Below, piece by piece: positions 46,886-55,349 of a stretch of DNA of 64,000 bases (within the stretch, counting starts at the first letter, position 1; every line of letters starts with the position of its first letter). The notes under the pieces were generated by a model. That model worked only from the letters and a program-made list of their open reading frames with translations, was not told the DNA's origin and searched no databases. The translations under genes and the position numbers were made by a program. Origin of the DNA: JAGTVG01 sp942491935 (lineage in GTDB: Bacteria; Bacteroidota; Bacteroidia; Cytophagales; Cyclobacteriaceae); the NCBI GenBank assembly GCA_942491935.1, contig CALOCZ010000013.1, positions 1 through 64,000 on the forward strand, given 5' to 3'.

Positions 46886-47691
46886 CCAAGTTAACGGATA
46901 AACAGGTTGATTTTATTTTCGATCAGGTAAATAAGAGCCTGATAGATTCAGAGGAATTAAAAGAGGATCTTATAGATCACTTTTGCTGTATTATAGAGGA
47001 AAATATGCAGCGAGGGAAAAGTTTTAAAGAATCATATAATAGAGCATATCAGATTATTTGCCCAAATGGGCTTAATGAAATTTATCAGGAATCGATTTTC
47101 TTACTTTCATCAAAAAGAATAAAAATCATGAAAAAATTATTGTTTGTAACAGGATTTATTGTAGCATTTATCCTGATGATGGGCATTCTGTTTAAAATTC
47201 AACATTGGCCTGCAGGAGGGATACTTCTTTTAACTGGAGCTGGAGTAATGATCTTTGTTTTGCTACCATTGGTGCTTCTTAATTTCTATAAAGCCGAGTA
47301 CTCAAAATTCATTTCATATAAAATGAAATATATTTTAGGCTATCTTGGATTAGCATTCCTGCTTTCCGGGGCTGTCATGAAAATATTTCACCTACCAGGA
47401 TCAGGAGTGGCTTTGTTGCTCTCTGTTGTGATATTGAACTTTGGATATTTGCCCATACTGTTTTATCGTTCCTATAAAGGATCAGGGATAAAAGAGCATG
47501 CAGAAAATTCATTTACTAAAAAACAATATATTCTCGGTTTAATGGGGATTGCTTTATTGCTTACGGGAGCAGTTCTTAAGATCCTTCATCTACCCGGTGC
47601 GGCTGTATTATTAGGTATTGCAGTCCTTGTGATAAACTTCGGGTTTTTACCTTTTTTCTTTTATGGCCTGTATAAAAAGACCACAGCCTAG
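46882..47691 (+). CDS. GldL-like membrane protein with three internal repeats
   Basis: 269 aa. The N-terminal ~80 residues are soluble and partly helical; three tandem membrane repeats follow. Each contains the same core: KIQHWPAGG at 105, KIFHLPGSG at 167 and KILHLPGAA at 233, flanked by long hydrophobic stretches and ending in a Y-K-type boundary. The K-I-x-H-W/L-P-G core is shared with the gliding/secretion protein GldL, but the protein has no GldL C-terminal domain and occurs three times per chain. Overlaps PadR by 4 bp, so probably its regulated target. Function not described to my knowledge. Confidence 0.83.
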   Translation: MTKLTDKQVDFIFDQVNKSLIDSEELKEDLIDHFCCIIEENMQRGKSFKESYNRAYQIICPNGLNEIYQESIFLLSSKRIKIMKKLLFVTGFIVAFILMMGILFKIQHWPAGGILLLTGAGVMIFVLLPLVLLNFYKAEYSKFISYKMKYILGYLGLAFLLSGAVMKIFHLPGSGVALLLSVVILNFGYLPILFYRSYKGSGIKEHAENSFTKKQYILGLMGIALLLTGAVLKILHLPGAAVLLGIAVLVINFGFLPFFFYGLYKKTTA

Positions 47692-47706
47692 GTTAATTTT
47701 CATTTA

Positions 47707-48774
47707 TTATTGTTGCTGAAGAATTGACACGTTCCTATTATACACTTTCTCCAGCACTTCATCAGGCAGATCCAATCCATATAAAGGCCAGTGATAGCCG
47801 AATCTGTCATGATCGTAAAAGTGCTCATCAGCAGTTTCCAATATTCTGAATGTGGTTCTATACATATCTAAATCTATACCCATGTCGGTTCCATAGACTA
47901 TCCTGTCCTGGTATTTGATAAAGAAGGCCTTAGCCGTTTTAGGAATAGGAGAGAATTCGCCAAATCTCGCTCCGATATCAATATAAAACTTTGGGTATTT
48001 ATCCAGCATTCCACCTACAATGGAAAGATCATAACAACAGTTGGCCAAATGACATGCGATAAAGGTTGTATTGGGATTTTTTCTGAGTGTATTTTCAAGT
48101 ATGACCATGAGCCCTTCATGATTTACGATACCTTCTTTATTATCCAACCGCCATTCAAAAGCATTCATCAACCCATCATTGGTTTCATCCATTTTCTCAT
48201 ACATCCACTTGGGTTCAGCTATATGAATATTTACCGGTAGATTTAATTCGGCACATTTACTAAAAAGAGGGACCATACGGTCGTCATCAGAATGCATTCC
48301 CCATGCAGACGGCTGGCAGTAAAATAATCCTTTACCTTTATCACCTAGCTCACCTACACCCTTAGCGCCAGCTTTATAGCATCTTACCAGCTCTTTAATG
48401 GCATTTTCAGGAAATCCTGGATCATCATACCCCGTGTAATCAAATCCACACCATAGATCAAACCGATCCTTATATTTCGAATATGCCTGTATTAGGGAGT
48501 CAAATTCTTCACCATAAGCCATGGTCATAATGATACTTTTTTGTATACCTGTGGCATCCATATATTCCACCCATCGATCAAGGTCTTCTTCAGATTCCCC
48601 ATAAGGATGGCTGTGCATATCGATAACAGGATATGCAGCCTTCTCGACTGTAGTAACCGGTGTGTTATAAATGGATTCAGGACGGTAGTCTTTTAATAAA
48701 ATATCCTCCGGCGAGTTTTGTGCCGATAGATATAATGAAATTAAAAATAAGCTTAAGAATGATATTGTTTTCAT
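47707..48774 (-). CDS. Exported amidohydrolase-family protein, paralogue
   Basis: 355 aa from ATG 48774 (M-K-T-I-S-F-L-S), which begins a proper signal peptide ending SLYLSAQ; an ATG at 48831 would add 19 residues including a second hydrophobic patch. The metal site appears as VIDMHSHPYGES, HIAEPKW, CHLANCCYDL and the Asp of YGTDMGIDLDMY. Overall resemblance to the 29.6-kb amidohydrolase (shared PDEVL-x-K-x-Y end) suggests an old duplication. Substrate unknown. Transcribed against the next plus-strand gene. Confidence 0.85.
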   Translation of the reverse strand: MKTISFLSLFLISLYLSAQNSPEDILLKDYRPESIYNTPVTTVEKAAYPVIDMHSHPYGESEEDLDRWVEYMDATGIQKSIIMTMAYGEEFDSLIQAYSKYKDRFDLWCGFDYTGYDDPGFPENAIKELVRCYKAGAKGVGELGDKGKGLFYCQPSAWGMHSDDDRMVPLFSKCAELNLPVNIHIAEPKWMYEKMDETNDGLMNAFEWRLDNKEGIVNHEGLMVILENTLRKNPNTTFIACHLANCCYDLSIVGGMLDKYPKFYIDIGARFGEFSPIPKTAKAFFIKYQDRIVYGTDMGIDLDMYRTTFRILETADEHFYDHDRFGYHWPLYGLDLPDEVLEKVYNRNVSILQQQ

Positions 48775-48877
48775 GATATTAAAGAATTTCAGATAAGATA
48801 AAAGGATATTTGTTAATAATAAATGATTCATCCCATTTTTATGTATTTTAGTGATATTCCACCTATTTTTATGATCA

Positions 48878-49660
48878 ATGGCAAAAGTCTATTATGTTGG
48901 TGATTGGGCTGTCCTGACAGGCCCGGTATTTGCAGAATCACCCTTTAATTATGCACATAAAGGATTGGAGATCTTCAATTATGGCAAATGGCTTAAAAAT
49001 GCACTCGAATCAAATGGGCAGCATGAGGTAAACTCAGTGCCTTCCTGGGACTTCTATAAATTAGGACCTGGAGAATATGAAAAGATTCTGGAGGAATATG
49101 ATGTAATCATATTTAGTGACGTTGAAGCAAAATTATTTCAGCTGGCACCCAGTTTTTTTGACAGGCAGAAATTCGGGAAAGGAGTATTGACATTTCCTGA
49201 CCGGATCAGGTTAACAATTGAAGCTGTAGAATCTGGTAAATCGGTCATGTTTCTTGGTGGCTGGTTATCATTCACCGGGGAGTCAGGGAAAGGCGGCTGG
49301 GGTCGGACACATCTTAAGGAAATTTTACCTGTCAAGTGTTTGGATATCGAGGATCTTATCGAGAGCACAGAGGGATTTTACTCAGAAGTTGATAATGAAT
49401 GGAGTAAAAAATTTGAAGATATCGATTTTTCAACAATGCCTCCTATAATGGGTTATAATAGAACGCTACCCCGGGAGAAAAGTGAAGTGATCATGAAGGT
49501 AAGGAATACTGAAGATCCGTTGCTAAGTTACCATGTTCATGGTAAAGGTAAAGTTTTGGCATATACTTCAGATCCGGCACCTCATTGGGGGTGTAACTTT
49601 GTGTATTGGAAAGATTATAATGATTTCTGGTTACGATGTCTGGAAATCATCACTAAATAA
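48878..49660 (+). CDS. Glutamine amidotransferase-like (class I fold) protein
   Basis: 260 aa without signal peptide. The N-terminus (VYYVGDWAVLTGPVFAESP) and the Rossmann-like core (EYDVIIFSDVEAKLF, SVMFLGGWLSFTGESGKGGW) match the putative glutamine amidotransferase family DUF1355 as I know it. In true class I enzymes the nucleophilic elbow is G-x-C-x-G; here it is FLGGWLSF with no Cys, so glutaminase activity is unlikely. It could be a trimmed relative, e.g. a ThuA-like or polysaccharide-related enzyme. It is directly followed (7 bp) by the HAD gene, so co-expression is likely. Confidence 0.8.
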   Translation: MAKVYYVGDWAVLTGPVFAESPFNYAHKGLEIFNYGKWLKNALESNGQHEVNSVPSWDFYKLGPGEYEKILEEYDVIIFSDVEAKLFQLAPSFFDRQKFGKGVLTFPDRIRLTIEAVESGKSVMFLGGWLSFTGESGKGGWGRTHLKEILPVKCLDIEDLIESTEGFYSEVDNEWSKKFEDIDFSTMPPIMGYNRTLPREKSEVIMKVRNTEDPLLSYHVHGKGKVLAYTSDPAPHWGCNFVYWKDYNDFWLRCLEIITK

Positions 49661-49666
49661 TTGTTT

Positions 49667-50320
49667 ATGGTTAATACAGTAATTTTTGATATGGATGGTG
49701 TTCTTGTAAATAGTGAACCGGTACACCAGAGGCATGAGCGGGAAATGTATGATGAATTAGGCCTTGAATTATCATATGAAGAGCAACAGTCCTTTGTTGG
49801 AATGTCAGCAATGGATTCATGGAGATTTGTTATTGAAAAATATAATCTGAGTGAGACACCTGAAGAGCTCCTGCTTCGGGGCAGGGGAAAGTACCTGAAA
49901 GTACTTGAAGAAACCGATGAGGTTAAAATGATGAATGGGGCCAGGGACTTGATCGCTCGACTGGAGAATGGAGGATTTCATCTTTTATTGGCTTCTTCAG
50001 CCACAAGCCCAACAATAAGTGCAGTTCTGAAAAAATTTGATCTTGTTAAGACATTTCCGTTATTTATAGGTGGGGACATGGTTCACAATTCCAAGCCAAA
50101 GCCTGATATTTTCCTGAATATAGCAGAGTTGGCCCAGGTTGAGCCTTCCAGATGCGTAGTGATTGAAGATGCTGAGCATGGTGTAACGGCTGCCAATAAT
50201 GCAGGCATGAAATCTATTGGCTTCCAAAACCATCATTCCGGAAATCAGAAACTTTCACATGCCAATGTTGTGGTTGATGACCTGGATCAAATTACCCTGG
50301 AACTATTAAGAGAATTATAA
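49667..50320 (+). CDS. HAD-superfamily phosphatase (beta-phosphoglucomutase-like)
   Basis: 217 aa from ATG 49667 (MVNTVIFDMDGV); a TTG two codons earlier is also possible. The HAD nucleophile region is DMDGVLVNSE, the cap follows (EEQQSFVGMSAMDSWRF), then the SS motif in LLASSATS, the Lys in SKPKPDIF, and ED in VIEDAEHGV. The acid-base Asp (D of DMDGV) is present. It would remove phosphate from, or isomerise, sugar phosphates in the cytoplasm; substrate not clear. Coupled to the amidotransferase-like gene upstream. Confidence 0.88.
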   Translation: MVNTVIFDMDGVLVNSEPVHQRHEREMYDELGLELSYEEQQSFVGMSAMDSWRFVIEKYNLSETPEELLLRGRGKYLKVLEETDEVKMMNGARDLIARLENGGFHLLLASSATSPTISAVLKKFDLVKTFPLFIGGDMVHNSKPKPDIFLNIAELAQVEPSRCVVIEDAEHGVTAANNAGMKSIGFQNHHSGNQKLSHANVVVDDLDQITLELLREL

Positions 50321-50441
50321 GAAATATATTTATTTAAGTGTGGGTATTAAAAATTTGTGGAACGAGTTTTAAGTTCCATTTCATCCAATCGATGAAATTA
50401 ATTCATTTATTCTCATTCTATTTTTTTATTATGAAAGAATC

Positions 50442-51680
50442 ATGGAGCAATTCTTAAATAAAATACTATTTTTTGCAAGTATAGTGGCGACATGTGCCTG
50501 TAATCCAGAAGAAAGGAATCCTTTTAATTTTGAACATCATAATGTTTCTACTGATCTGCCTGAAGATGATGGTAATCGATATGGCACCCCGGCAATTGCT
50601 GATTTTGACAATGATGATGACATGGACTTTTCACTTTCAGTAACCCGAAAGGAAGTATACTGGTTTGAGATGCGCCCAAATAAGACCTGGGTGAAACACA
50701 AAGTGGGAGAAATTCCAACCGGACAATTGGGAGGTGTCGCATTTGATGTTGATAAGGATGGTTGGCAGGACCTTGTGGTGGGGGGATATTGGTATAGAAA
50801 TACACAAGATCCCATGAATGAAGAGTTTATCCGGTTTCAATACGATAGCGCAATTGATAAGGAGATCCATGATATGGTGATAAAGGACATTAATAATGAT
50901 GGTTCTGAGGATGTAGTGGTGCTGGGAGACCGCGAAGGTTGTTTCTGGTATGAAATTCCAGAAAATCCTATTGCTGATATGCCATGGGATAAACACCTTA
51001 TAACAATGTCTGTATTGGATCAAAATGCTGATATTCATGGTGGGTTTTTTCCTGGAGGGGTGAATGATCTCGACGGGGATGGTGATGCAGATATTATATT
51101 GCCTGGAAGATGGTACAGAAATGAGGGCAAAGGACTGAAGTGGACTAAAAAATTTCTTCCTTATGGCAGTTCCGGATATTGGGGTCTTTCAGGTAGAAGC
51201 TGGATTGTTGATATGGACGGCGATGGTGATCAGGACATCGTAATGATCGGTTGTGATCAGCTTGATTCCCGGGCAGCCTGGCTTGAAAATGATGGCAAAG
51301 AAGATCCGGGATTTGTAGTTCATTTATTACCTCTGACTGCCGAAGGGAGAAGGGGGTCATTCCACTCCTTGTGGGTTGCTGATTTTGACCAGGATAATGA
51401 TTGGGATATCTTTACTATGGATCAGGAGGATGAGAAGATCTTACCTACGGAAGCTAAGTTCAGAGCTTATATGTGGGAAAATGTGGATGGGAAAGGTGAT
51501 GATTTTAAGGAATGGGTAATATTTGAAAACAATCTGGGAGGGCATGATGTAAAATTTGCCGATGCTGATGGAGATGGTGATTTGGATGCCTATTTTAAAG
51601 TATGGTGGCCCTATCATTCAAATGCTTATGGAGGGAAACCACATGTCGATTTTTTAGAGAATTTATTAATATCAAAATAA
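50442..51680 (+). CDS. FG-GAP/VCBS-repeat lipoprotein
   Basis: 412 aa. The signal ends near ATCAC, a plausible lipobox. The mature protein has six or more Ca-binding D-x-D-x-D-G-x-D-type repeats: ADFDNDDDMDF, FDVDKDGWQDLVVGGYW, IKDINNDGSEDVVVLG, NDLDGDGDADIILPG, VDMDGDGDQDIVMIG and FADADGDGDLDAYF. This makes a beta-propeller of the integrin-alpha type, used for Ca-dependent binding or adhesion. First gene of a likely operon with the ChbG, D-aminoacylase-like and MBL genes (gaps of 12, 6 and 32 bp). Confidence 0.83.
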   Translation: MEQFLNKILFFASIVATCACNPEERNPFNFEHHNVSTDLPEDDGNRYGTPAIADFDNDDDMDFSLSVTRKEVYWFEMRPNKTWVKHKVGEIPTGQLGGVAFDVDKDGWQDLVVGGYWYRNTQDPMNEEFIRFQYDSAIDKEIHDMVIKDINNDGSEDVVVLGDREGCFWYEIPENPIADMPWDKHLITMSVLDQNADIHGGFFPGGVNDLDGDGDADIILPGRWYRNEGKGLKWTKKFLPYGSSGYWGLSGRSWIVDMDGDGDQDIVMIGCDQLDSRAAWLENDGKEDPGFVVHLLPLTAEGRRGSFHSLWVADFDQDNDWDIFTMDQEDEKILPTEAKFRAYMWENVDGKGDDFKEWVIFENNLGGHDVKFADADGDGDLDAYFKVWWPYHSNAYGGKPHVDFLENLLISK

Positions 51681-51692
51681 TTTTTAAAAATT

Positions 51693-52565
51693 ATGAAGGC
51701 TATACGTTTTATACTCATCTTTTTTCTTTTTACTTTTTTTTATGACATTAATGCACAGGAAGTCAATAAATCGGAAGGCAAAATCAGGATCATCTTCAGG
51801 GCTGATGACATTGGCTCTTCACATACAGCTAACCTGGCCTGTATCGATGCCTATAAAAATGGTGTTGCTCGATCTGTCGAGATTATGGTGCCTTGTGCCT
51901 GGTTCCCTGAAGCCGTTAAAATGCTGAAGGAAGTCCCTGGGTATGATGTGGGTGTACATCTGACCATGACCAGCGAATGGGAAAATATAAAATGGGGGCC
52001 GATTACCAATGTTCCAAGTCTGGTAGATGAAAATGGATATTTTTTCCCCACATACTGGCCTAATGACCGGTTTCCACCGGAACGAACTTTTACAGGTAAT
52101 GACTGGAAAATTGAGGAGGTTGAGCAGGAACTCAGGGCCCAGATTGAAATGGCCATGAAGCACCTTCCGGGACGGATATCGCATATGGGAATACATATGG
52201 GGGGTACGAGTGCAGATCCGAAAATTGCTGAAGTACATAAGAAGTTGGCTAATGAATATGGCCTATTAACAAGTCTTACGCCTTATAACGTAAAGTATTT
52301 CAATGGTTTTAAAGGTGCCAGACTAGGAGAGGAAATGGTTTTAAATTTGATTCAGGCACTTGAAGAAGTTGGCCCTGGAGATTATCTCTTTATTGAGCAT
52401 CCAGGTTATGATACCAGGGAAATGCAAGCCATTGGCCATGAAGGGTATTACGATGTTGCCCAAAACCGGGATGGTGTTACCAGGGCATGGACTGATCCAG
52501 GAGTTATGGAAGTGATTGAACGAAGGGGAATAGAATTAATAAGTTACGCAGATCTTAATAAATAA
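51693..52565 (+). CDS. ChbG/YdjC-type carbohydrate deacetylase
   Basis: 290 aa with signal peptide (DINAQEVNK). The ChbG/HpnK fold is shown by IFRADDIGSSHTANLA, the metal-His cluster in GVHLTMTSEWE, IGIHMGG-like SHMGIHMGGTSADPKI, and the end FIEHPGYDTREMQAIGHEGYYDVAQNRDGV. It removes N-acetyl (or similar acyl) groups from amino sugars. Export of this type of enzyme suggests action on oligosaccharides before import. Second gene of the operon. Confidence 0.87.
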   Translation: MKAIRFILIFFLFTFFYDINAQEVNKSEGKIRIIFRADDIGSSHTANLACIDAYKNGVARSVEIMVPCAWFPEAVKMLKEVPGYDVGVHLTMTSEWENIKWGPITNVPSLVDENGYFFPTYWPNDRFPPERTFTGNDWKIEEVEQELRAQIEMAMKHLPGRISHMGIHMGGTSADPKIAEVHKKLANEYGLLTSLTPYNVKYFNGFKGARLGEEMVLNLIQALEEVGPGDYLFIEHPGYDTREMQAIGHEGYYDVAQNRDGVTRAWTDPGVMEVIERRGIELISYADLNK

Positions 52566-52571
52566 ATTCAA

Positions 52572-54215
52572 TTGAAACACTTTATATCCATTTTAATAAT
52601 CCTGATTGTTGGACTTCTTTGGTCATGCAAGCCAGTAACGGTCGATCTTGTTCTTAGGAATGGTATTATAGTCGACGGTACCGGGGGGCCATCTTATATG
52701 GGCCATGTGGCTATACATAGAGATACTTTGTATGACATTGGTAAACTAAAAGGAATAAAAGGATCTCAGGAAATTGACATTAACGGAATGGTGGTTGCAC
52801 CTGGATTCATTAACATGCTTAGCTGGGCTAACGAATCCTTAATAGAAGATGGACGTTCACAGAGTGATATACGTCAGGGTGTTACCCTTGAGGTTCTGGG
52901 TGAAGGATTATCTATGGGGCCATTAAATGACGAGTTGAAGAGGATATTAAAGGAAGAACAGGATGATATCGTTTTTGATATTTCCTGGACTACACTTGGA
53001 GAATACCTTGAATTTCTAGTTAGAAAGGGGGTGTCTACAAATGTAGCATCTTTTGTTGGGAACGCAACTTTGAGACTATATACCATGGGATATGAAAGCC
53101 GGGAGCCAACAACTGACGAAATGACTAAAATGAAAACCCTGCTCAGTGAGGCAATGGAGGAAGGTGCAGTTGGACTGTCTTCGGCTTTGATATATGTTCC
53201 TAGCGGACATGCTCAGACAGAAGAACTTATTGAATTGGCAAAGGTTGTTGCGAAGTATGATGGCTTGTATATATCCCATATTCGTGATGAGGAACATGAT
53301 TTGCTTAAGGCAGTCGATGAATTGATACAAACTGCAAAAAATGCTAATGTCAGGTCTGAAATATATCATTTCAAAGCCTCCGGAACAGAGAATTGGCATC
53401 TTTTGGATTCGGCGATATTAATGATAGAAAGAGCCCGGGAGGAAGGATTAAAGATCACAACGGATATGTATACATATAACGCGAGTAGTACAGGTTTAAA
53501 TATCGGTTTGCCTGCCTGGGCAAAAGAAGGCGGGCATGATGTGACAATGGAATATATCAGGAATCCGGTAACACGTGAGAAAATGATAAAAGAGAACAAA
53601 TTTCATGTAACACCTGATAAGATACTGCTGGTGGGATTCAGGAATCCTGAATTGCGAAAATATCTTGGGTGGACTTTGGCTGAAGTCATGGAAGAGAAAG
53701 GAACATCTCCATCTGAGACAGCTATTGATCTGATATTTGAAGATGATTCACGGATTCAGGTAGTATACTTCTCTATGTCCGAGGAGAATATAAAGAAAAA
53801 AATAGCACTTCCCTGGATGAGTATTTGTTCGGATGCTGGTTCTTATGCCACTGAGGGAGTATTTCTCAATCAAAGTACCCATCCAAGGGCATATGGCTCC
53901 TTTGCCCGGGTTCTGGGGAAATTTGCCAGAGATGAAAAGGTGATCAGCCTGGAGGAAGGAATATATAAGATGACGGGATTACCAGCAGCTAATCTGAAGA
54001 TACAAAAAAGGGGATTGCTTAAAGAAGGATATTTTGCTGATGTGGTCGTGTTTGACCCAGCTACAATTCAAGATCACGCTACTTTCAAAAATCCCCATCA
54101 ATATTCTACAGGGATTATTCATGTATGGGTGAATGGACAACAGGTACTAAAAGACGGAAACCATACCGGGGCATTACCCGGCCGGGTAGTTCGTGGTCCT
54201 GGATACAAAAAGTAA
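52572..54215 (+). CDS. N-acyl-D-amino-acid deacylase family lipoprotein, variant metal site
   Basis: 547 aa, TTG start 52572, lipobox LLWSC at about 15-19. The amidohydrolase fold has V-D-L-V-L-R-N-G-I-I-V-D-G-T-G-G at the start, H236 in ISHIRDEE, a His in EIYHFKASG and D in CSDAGS. The usual P-G-F-I-D-x-H-x-H metal motif reads PGFINMLSWANES (about residues 77-89), and the Cys that ligates Zn in D-aminoacylases is replaced in LGEGLSMGP. So one or both metal ligands differ from the archetype. I recall that this variant occurs in other Bacteroidota, so it may be a distinct clade rather than a dead enzyme. Third gene of the operon. Confidence 0.83.
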   Translation: MKHFISILIILIVGLLWSCKPVTVDLVLRNGIIVDGTGGPSYMGHVAIHRDTLYDIGKLKGIKGSQEIDINGMVVAPGFINMLSWANESLIEDGRSQSDIRQGVTLEVLGEGLSMGPLNDELKRILKEEQDDIVFDISWTTLGEYLEFLVRKGVSTNVASFVGNATLRLYTMGYESREPTTDEMTKMKTLLSEAMEEGAVGLSSALIYVPSGHAQTEELIELAKVVAKYDGLYISHIRDEEHDLLKAVDELIQTAKNANVRSEIYHFKASGTENWHLLDSAILMIERAREEGLKITTDMYTYNASSTGLNIGLPAWAKEGGHDVTMEYIRNPVTREKMIKENKFHVTPDKILLVGFRNPELRKYLGWTLAEVMEEKGTSPSETAIDLIFEDDSRIQVVYFSMSEENIKKKIALPWMSICSDAGSYATEGVFLNQSTHPRAYGSFARVLGKFARDEKVISLEEGIYKMTGLPAANLKIQKRGLLKEGYFADVVVFDPATIQDHATFKNPHQYSTGIIHVWVNGQQVLKDGNHTGALPGRVVRGPGYKK

Positions 54216-54247
54216 TTTTTGAAACGGATATATCAATTTTTTAAACT

Positions 54248-55091
54248 ATGAAAGTGATAAACTTATTGACATTAACTGCCATTGTTCTTCTTCCTTTGTT
54301 CTTGATGAATTGTAAAAATGCATTTGAAAAACAAGATAATGATGGAAGTGTTATGGTTCATTATGTGGCAAATGAAGGTTTTTTTGCTGGAAAATAATGG
54401 AAAAAAGGTGTTGATAGATGCACTATTCAACACAGGGCTTGATCGATATGCCTGTCCGGACTCCTCATTATTATCAAATATGATCCAGGCAAATTCGCCA
54501 TTTGAAGATATTGGTTTTTTGCTTTTCACACATAATCATCCTGATCATTTCAATGATTCCCTGGCCTATGTTTTTATGAGTAAGCACAAAGAAACACAAA
54601 TGATCTGTCCTGCCCAGGTAACTGAACAGTTGCTTCATAATCATATACTCACGCCGGATATTGAATTACGGATCCACACTATTACTCCTGATTCAGGAAA
54701 AGTTGAAGATCTTAAGATTGAAAATTTAAATTTTAAAGTCTGCCGGACAAAGCATAGCGATACGTATAGCATTGAAAACAATGCGTATATTATAGATTTT
54801 GGCGGGGTAAAAGTTTTTCATAGCGGCGATTCCTGGAAAGAAGCCATGAATGATTGGTCAGGATTTGATCTGAAGTCTGAGAACATTGATCTTGCATTGG
54901 TCAATGGATTTTACGCAGGTGACGGATACAAACTTTTAAATGAAAAAATGTCGCCCAAGCAGATCATCCTGATGCATATGAAGAATGAGCACCTGGAAAT
55001 GTTTACTGATATCATGGCAAAGGATACCGCAGTTTTCCATAATTCCACTCTATTTAAGAAATCTATGGAAACAAAAACATTTCAATTTTGA
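54248..55091 (+). pseudogene. MBL-fold lipoprotein, frameshifted in a T run
   Basis: ATG 54248 begins a lipoprotein signal (LLPLFLMNC). The frame stops at the TAA after the run of seven T at 54379-54385; removing one T joins it to the remaining ~230 codons that carry the metallo-beta-lactamase motif FTHNHPDHF, KHSDTYSIENNAYII, FHSGDSWKEAMND and a final HMKNEH. It would be an envelope metal-dependent hydrolase. With a 1-nt homopolymer error it could be intact; as given, it is broken. Last gene of the operon starting at 50442. Confidence 0.8.
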
Positions 55092-55349
55092 TGTTTCACA
55101 AATTTATATTGAATTTATAGAAAATAATTAAATCTATAATTTTATACTTATTTTCTTATCCGCCCTCCCTCGTTTGCATATAGTGGGCATCATCTTATTG
55201 GATAAAATGAATTATCACACGAGTGTTTTTCCTCCATCTTCAGTGGTACTTTTTTAAATGAAATATGTTACTTTTGGTCAACTTTTGGAATATCAATCAT
55301 TTTTTAGCTTAAGAAGTGTTTTAAGATCTTTAATTTTAAAAAAACAGTT

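Noticed and set aside
50637..51038. 133-codon minus-strand ORF opposite the FG-GAP gene
   Set aside because: Antisense of a repeat-rich gene; no recognisable domain.
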